NCBI GenBank assembly: GCA_963524395.1
Contig: CAURGM010000009.1
Coordinates: 20,847-84,846, forward strand
Length of the DNA: 64,000 nt
Direction: 5' to 3'
Source: Campylobacter_B sp963524395
GTDB taxonomy: Bacteria; Campylobacterota; Campylobacteria; Campylobacterales; Campylobacteraceae
Shown here: positions 61,268-64,000 of the stretch, one piece after another
Numbering within the stretch: position 1 is the stretch's first letter
Layout: every line of letters starts with the position of its first letter
Notes under the pieces: generated by a model
Database searches by the model: none
The model's input: only the letters and a program-made list of their open reading frames with translations
What the model was told of the DNA's origin: nothing
Made by a program: the position numbers and the translations under genes

Positions 61268-61729
61268 TTAATACTCTCTGCTAAGCTCTAAATTTTCCAC
61301 GCGCAGCGGTCTTTCGCCCTCGAAAATCACCCCGATGCCGAAAGGATCGCAAATATCAAGCGCGCCCTCGGCAAACCTCATCAGCCACTGCGTATCGCGC
61401 GCGTAAAACGTGCATTGCGGAAGCCCAAACGGCAGATCGCAAACGGGCACGTCAAGCAGCCTAAGCTCATCCTCGCCCAAACAATACTCGCGCCTAAGCT
61501 CGTCTCGCAGGAAGGCAAGAGCGTCTTTTACGTACCGATCGATATTTCGGGCGATGCGCTGCGCGAGCAAGATCGTCTCATCGTCCACATCCGCCGTATC
61601 TGCAGACACAAGACAAAACGGCACCTCACCGAAGCTTTCGCTTTTTAGCTTCAGCTCCGCGTACCAAATGAAGCCCTCGTCCGTCGCGACCTTTTCAAGC
61701 TCGCCAAATTTCCAAGCCATTTTTTGCAT
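61268..61729 (-). CDS. Hypothetical cytosolic protein, 153 aa
   Basis: The product is acidic and soluble, starting MQKMAWKFGELEKVATDEGF and containing VPFCLVSADTADVDDETILL and RYVKDALAFLRDELRREYCL. The layout recalls small immunity-like or DUF6985/DUF2262-type proteins, but I cannot assign a family. It has no signal peptide or membrane helix. Its neighbours are a frameshifted membrane gene and a long gap, so the area looks like accessory DNA. Confidence 0.55.
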   Translation of the reverse strand: MQKMAWKFGELEKVATDEGFIWYAELKLKSESFGEVPFCLVSADTADVDDETILLAQRIARNIDRYVKDALAFLRDELRREYCLGEDELRLLDVPVCDLPFGLPQCTFYARDTQWLMRFAEGALDICDPFGIGVIFEGERPLRVENLELSREY

Positions 61730-61859
61730 TTTATTTCCGCCTCATATTTTCGCGTCGTCTTTTAAAATTTTAATGCCGTGCCCGTTTTTGCGCGCCGTGT
61801 TTAAATCCGCCGCCGAAATAGAATCCCGCTCGCTTCTTAGGCTGGCAGACGCAGAAGCG

Positions 61860-62439
61860 CTAAGCGATTTTTTCCGTCCGAAGCCACGCGAACAAAAATG
61901 CCGCCGGCGCCGCAAAGTCCATCAGCACGGATATGCGCGAGCCGTCGCCCGAGATGACGGACAGTATGCCGCCCGCGAACGAAACCCCCACGGCGATCAG
62001 AAATAGTGCGTTTTGCGTGTCTTTATACAGCCCGTAATAGAGCCTAGCGATGAAAAACAAAAACCGCCAGCGCGCCGATAATTGTAAGGGCGCGGTTTTG
62101 CAATATCGAAGCAACCGCGTAGGCAATCGCGGTGATAATTATAAATTTGGCGTTGGAGACGGTATCGCTGCCCGCAAGCTCGGAGATGCCTTTCGCCGCG
62201 CGGTAAAGAAGGATGAGCGAGCCCAGGCCCAGGCACGCCCTGATGCTAAAAAGCCCCTCGCCGCCCGGTAGATACTCCGTAAGCGCAGAAATCAGCATAA
62301 GCGCCGCCGATATGATGCCGAAGCGCTTTGCGTCTGCGAGCTTGTCGCGATTGAAGGGGTTTCGCATACCGCCGAAGCCGCCGCCCATGCTGCCCGAACC
62401 GCCTAAACCGCCGCCGGAGCTTTTGAAACTTCCTTGCAT
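61860..62439 (-). pseudogene. Membrane protein gene with a frameshift in a T-run
   Basis: The first frame (62439-62044) begins with a Gly/Ser-rich stretch and then helices (FGIISAALMLISALTEYL; FIIITAIAYAVASI), and stops just after GTTTTTGTTTTTC. In the next frame the sequence continues with RLYYGLYKDTQNALFLIAVG and a further helix until 61860. Removing one T from either run joins them into one protein of about 190 residues with five or six helices. It may be real decay or a homopolymer error. The family is not recognised. Confidence 0.55.
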
Positions 62440-62797
62440 TTTTGCCTCCTTATTCGCGCGATCGCGCTTAGAAAATACTTACTGCAAATTTTACTGCAAG
62501 GATTTTAAATTTCATTTTTTATAAGAAATACATAGTGTCTTTTATATGCTCGAGGACATCTGAACAATAAGCATTCATCATTCACATATTCTACATCTAA
62601 AACAAAGGCCACAAAAAAACTCAAGCAATTGCTATAATTCGTGCTTTTCAAAATAATTTTTTATTTTCTACTAAAATTTCAAGTAAAGATTTTTTAAAAT
62701 ATTCTACCATTATCTAAATTTTACCGATACTTTATTGACATGATCTTTTTCTTTTTGCTAAAATCATACTTATTAAATTTTAAACAAAGGGCGAATT
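62440..62797. other. AT-rich gap
   Basis: Very low GC compared with the backbone; no gene visible. Poly-T and poly-A stretches near 62640-62760 probably contain the promoter of the next gene. Confidence 0.45.
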
Positions 62798-63138
62798 GTG
62801 GCGTATTTCTTATTAAAAACGTATGATACAGAGCAGGCAAAGTCCCTAAATATTTTAGAACATATATCTTGGCAACAATATTATAGTAAATTTAAGCTAA
62901 ATGATATCGTATTCATCTACCTGATAGCTGAAGAAAAATTTGACTGTGCTGCTGAAATTGTAAGTATTGAAAAAGAAGCTAAAAATGCCATTTACTTAAA
63001 CTTTTTGACATTAAAAACAATGATGTAATTATGGATAATAAATCTAAAATTTCAGCCATGGTTTCTCATAGTTCAAAAATTTTATTGAGAGAAAATAATC
63101 AACAGTTAATTAAGCTATTACTAGAAAATAAGGCGTGA
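62798..63138 (+). pseudogene. Small accessory gene, apparently frameshifted
   Basis: A GTG start at 62798 (after AAAGGGCG) opens a 76-residue frame (AYFLLKTYDTEQAKSLNILE) that stops at 63028. One frame over, an open stretch continues DIKNNDVIMDNKSKISAMVS and RENNQQLIKLLLENKA to a stop at 63138, which is one base before the next gene's ATG. A shift in the TTTTT run near 63002 would join them into about 113 residues. The start resembles EVE/PUA-like proteins, but this is weak. Confidence 0.5.
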
Positions 63139-63139
63139 T

Positions 63140-63709
63140 ATGAAAAAATATCTATTTCCCATATTTATAGCATTTTTCTTTTCCGGTTGTAGCGATACGG
63201 ATGAAATAGTTAGAGAAGCGAATCAAAGGTCACAAGCGGAAATTGACAGATTGGTCGCTATAAATAAAAGGCAAGAACAAAAGTTAGAACGAATAAAGAA
63301 GGCATATTATAAGAAATTTAATCCACCAAACTACTGCCTATTGGTATATACGCTAAAAAATATAAAAACAAATGAAATTTCTACAAAATATATAACAGAT
63401 CAAAATATAAATGACTATGTTACATTAAGATCAAAAATGATCGGCGATGTTTATGAAGATGAAAAACAAATTTTAGATATTGATTGTATATGTGCTATGG
63501 GCTTGTATTTTCTAAAAGATATAAAAGACAATACTATTTGGTCATATTTGGTTTCTGGTGTTAGTGAACCTGAGCTTGGGATGATCACACCAAGCACACC
63601 GGTGGCTATAAAACTAATAGAAATGGAAAAATATGACACGATAGAAATACCAATGCTAGATAAAAAATATCAGTTAATTGATAAAATTTTACAAATACCT
63701 AAATTTTAG
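63140..63709 (+). CDS. Putative lipoprotein, 189 aa
   Basis: The signal KKYLFPIFIAFFFSGC has a lipobox with Cys near residue 17. It is followed by a coiled-coil segment (REANQRSQAEIDRLVAINKR) and a soluble domain with three further Cys. The ATG is one base behind the stop of the preceding broken gene, so they were one operon. Base composition is far below the backbone, which points to recent acquisition. The family is not recognised. Confidence 0.65.
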   Translation: MKKYLFPIFIAFFFSGCSDTDEIVREANQRSQAEIDRLVAINKRQEQKLERIKKAYYKKFNPPNYCLLVYTLKNIKTNEISTKYITDQNINDYVTLRSKMIGDVYEDEKQILDIDCICAMGLYFLKDIKDNTIWSYLVSGVSEPELGMITPSTPVAIKLIEMEKYDTIEIPMLDKKYQLIDKILQIPKF

Positions 63710-63803
63710 GTATCAAATTCCTATTTCAAACAAGCACTTTGCACCATCCATCATTTGGCATACTTTTTATTTTACCGCACGATCAAATTTAAGTCCCCAT
63801 ACC

Positions 63804-63834
63804 CATAGCCCGCCGTAAGCCATCGCAGGCTATG
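63804..63834 (+). terminator. Hairpin between the lipoprotein gene and the UPF0210 gene
   Basis: CATAGCC (63804-63810) pairs with GGCTATG (63828-63834), followed by AGAATTTTAGTTTTT. It lies between two convergent genes and could end the plus-strand transcript. Confidence 0.5.
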
Positions 63835-63840
63835 AGAATT

Positions 63841-64000
63841 TTAGTTTTTAAAACTATGAATAGGTGCCGGTATCTGGCCGCCGCGGGCGATGAAGTCTGC
63901 GGATGAGTTTTTATTTACGCTCATTACGGGCGCGCTGCCCAGAAGCCCGCCAAACTCCAGCGTGTCGCCCTCTTTGCCCTTTGGGATTATACGCACGGCG
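63841..64000 (-). CDS. UPF0210 (PFL/DUF711) family protein, C-terminal part
   Basis: The minus frame entering at the window edge reads AVRIIPKGKEGDTLEFGGLL, GSAPVMSVN, then FIARGGQIPAPIHSFKN and a stop. This is the characteristic end of the UPF0210/PFL family, whose RGGxIPAPIHSxKN tail is nearly invariant. The family contains glycyl-radical-like fold proteins of unknown function, often paired with an ACT-domain protein. Only the last 52 residues are in the window. Confidence 0.85.
   Translation of the reverse strand, partial: AVRIIPKGKEGDTLEFGGLLGSAPVMSVNKNSSADFIARGGQIPAPIHSFKN

Noticed and set aside
61410..62006. A 198-residue plus-strand frame opposite the 61268 gene
   Set aside because: The minus-strand frame has a sensible start and protein-like composition; the plus frame is Ser-rich antisense.

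Overview
The window looks like chromosome of a Campylobacter species that is GC-rich for the genus; C. gracilis fits best, but that is an inference from composition, family content and gene order, since there is no rRNA to check. Coding is dense, Shine-Dalgarno sites are AAGGA-like, and the backbone gene order mrp / ispDF / atypical response regulator / ATP-sulfurylase-like gene / pgpA matches the Cj1606-Cj1610 neighbourhood of C. jejuni as I remember it.

Positions 1 to about 27.2 kb are a lower-GC integrated conjugative element or integrated plasmid whose left end lies outside the window. It carries a truncated TOPRIM protein, a block of four ~170-bp repeats followed by four hairpins, an MntA/HepT toxin-antitoxin pair, a MOBP-type relaxase, and a candidate oriT with an RP4/R64-like nic sequence. 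A type IV secretion operon follows (virB2-B3-B4-B7-B8-B9-B10-x-B11-mobC-virD4), then an ArdC-like protein, VirB6, SSB, a type IA topoisomerase, an orphan EcoRI-type DNA methyltransferase, ParA, YopX-family cargo and a Rep_3-type initiator. Together these give processing (relaxase, MobC, oriT), export (VirB/VirD4), establishment (SSB, topoisomerase, methylase, ArdC-like) and maintenance (Rep, ParA, toxin-antitoxin). One AT-rich motif recurs in five of its intergenic regions, and two copies sit in near-identical promoters.

From about 27.7 kb the backbone begins: ribH-nusB-pyrF, a frameshifted Cdd1-like gene, a DUF3108 protein, then a thiamine block on the minus strand (thiE, an unknown ORF, thiH, thiG, thiF, thiS) with a YbiT-like ABC-F gene. 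Next come a CDF metal exporter, dapD, unknown envelope proteins, mrp-thiC, and divergently ispDF, a CJ1608/HP1021-type regulator, an ATP-sulfurylase-like protein, pgpA, a hydrolase and uvrB with three small divergent genes. The right end has a low-GC islet of frameshifted or hypothetical genes and the end of a UPF0210 (PFL family) gene.

The most unusual feature of the backbone is a recurring palindromic word (AAATTT / AAAATTTT). It saturates the unusually long intergenic gaps and also appears inside in-frame low-complexity expansions of conserved enzymes: ThiE (about 195 extra residues), IspDF (about 65), the ATP-sulfurylase-like protein (about 250) and the NusB tail (about 210). Four genes have frameshifts or broken frames, which could be real decay, phase variation or homopolymer sequencing errors.
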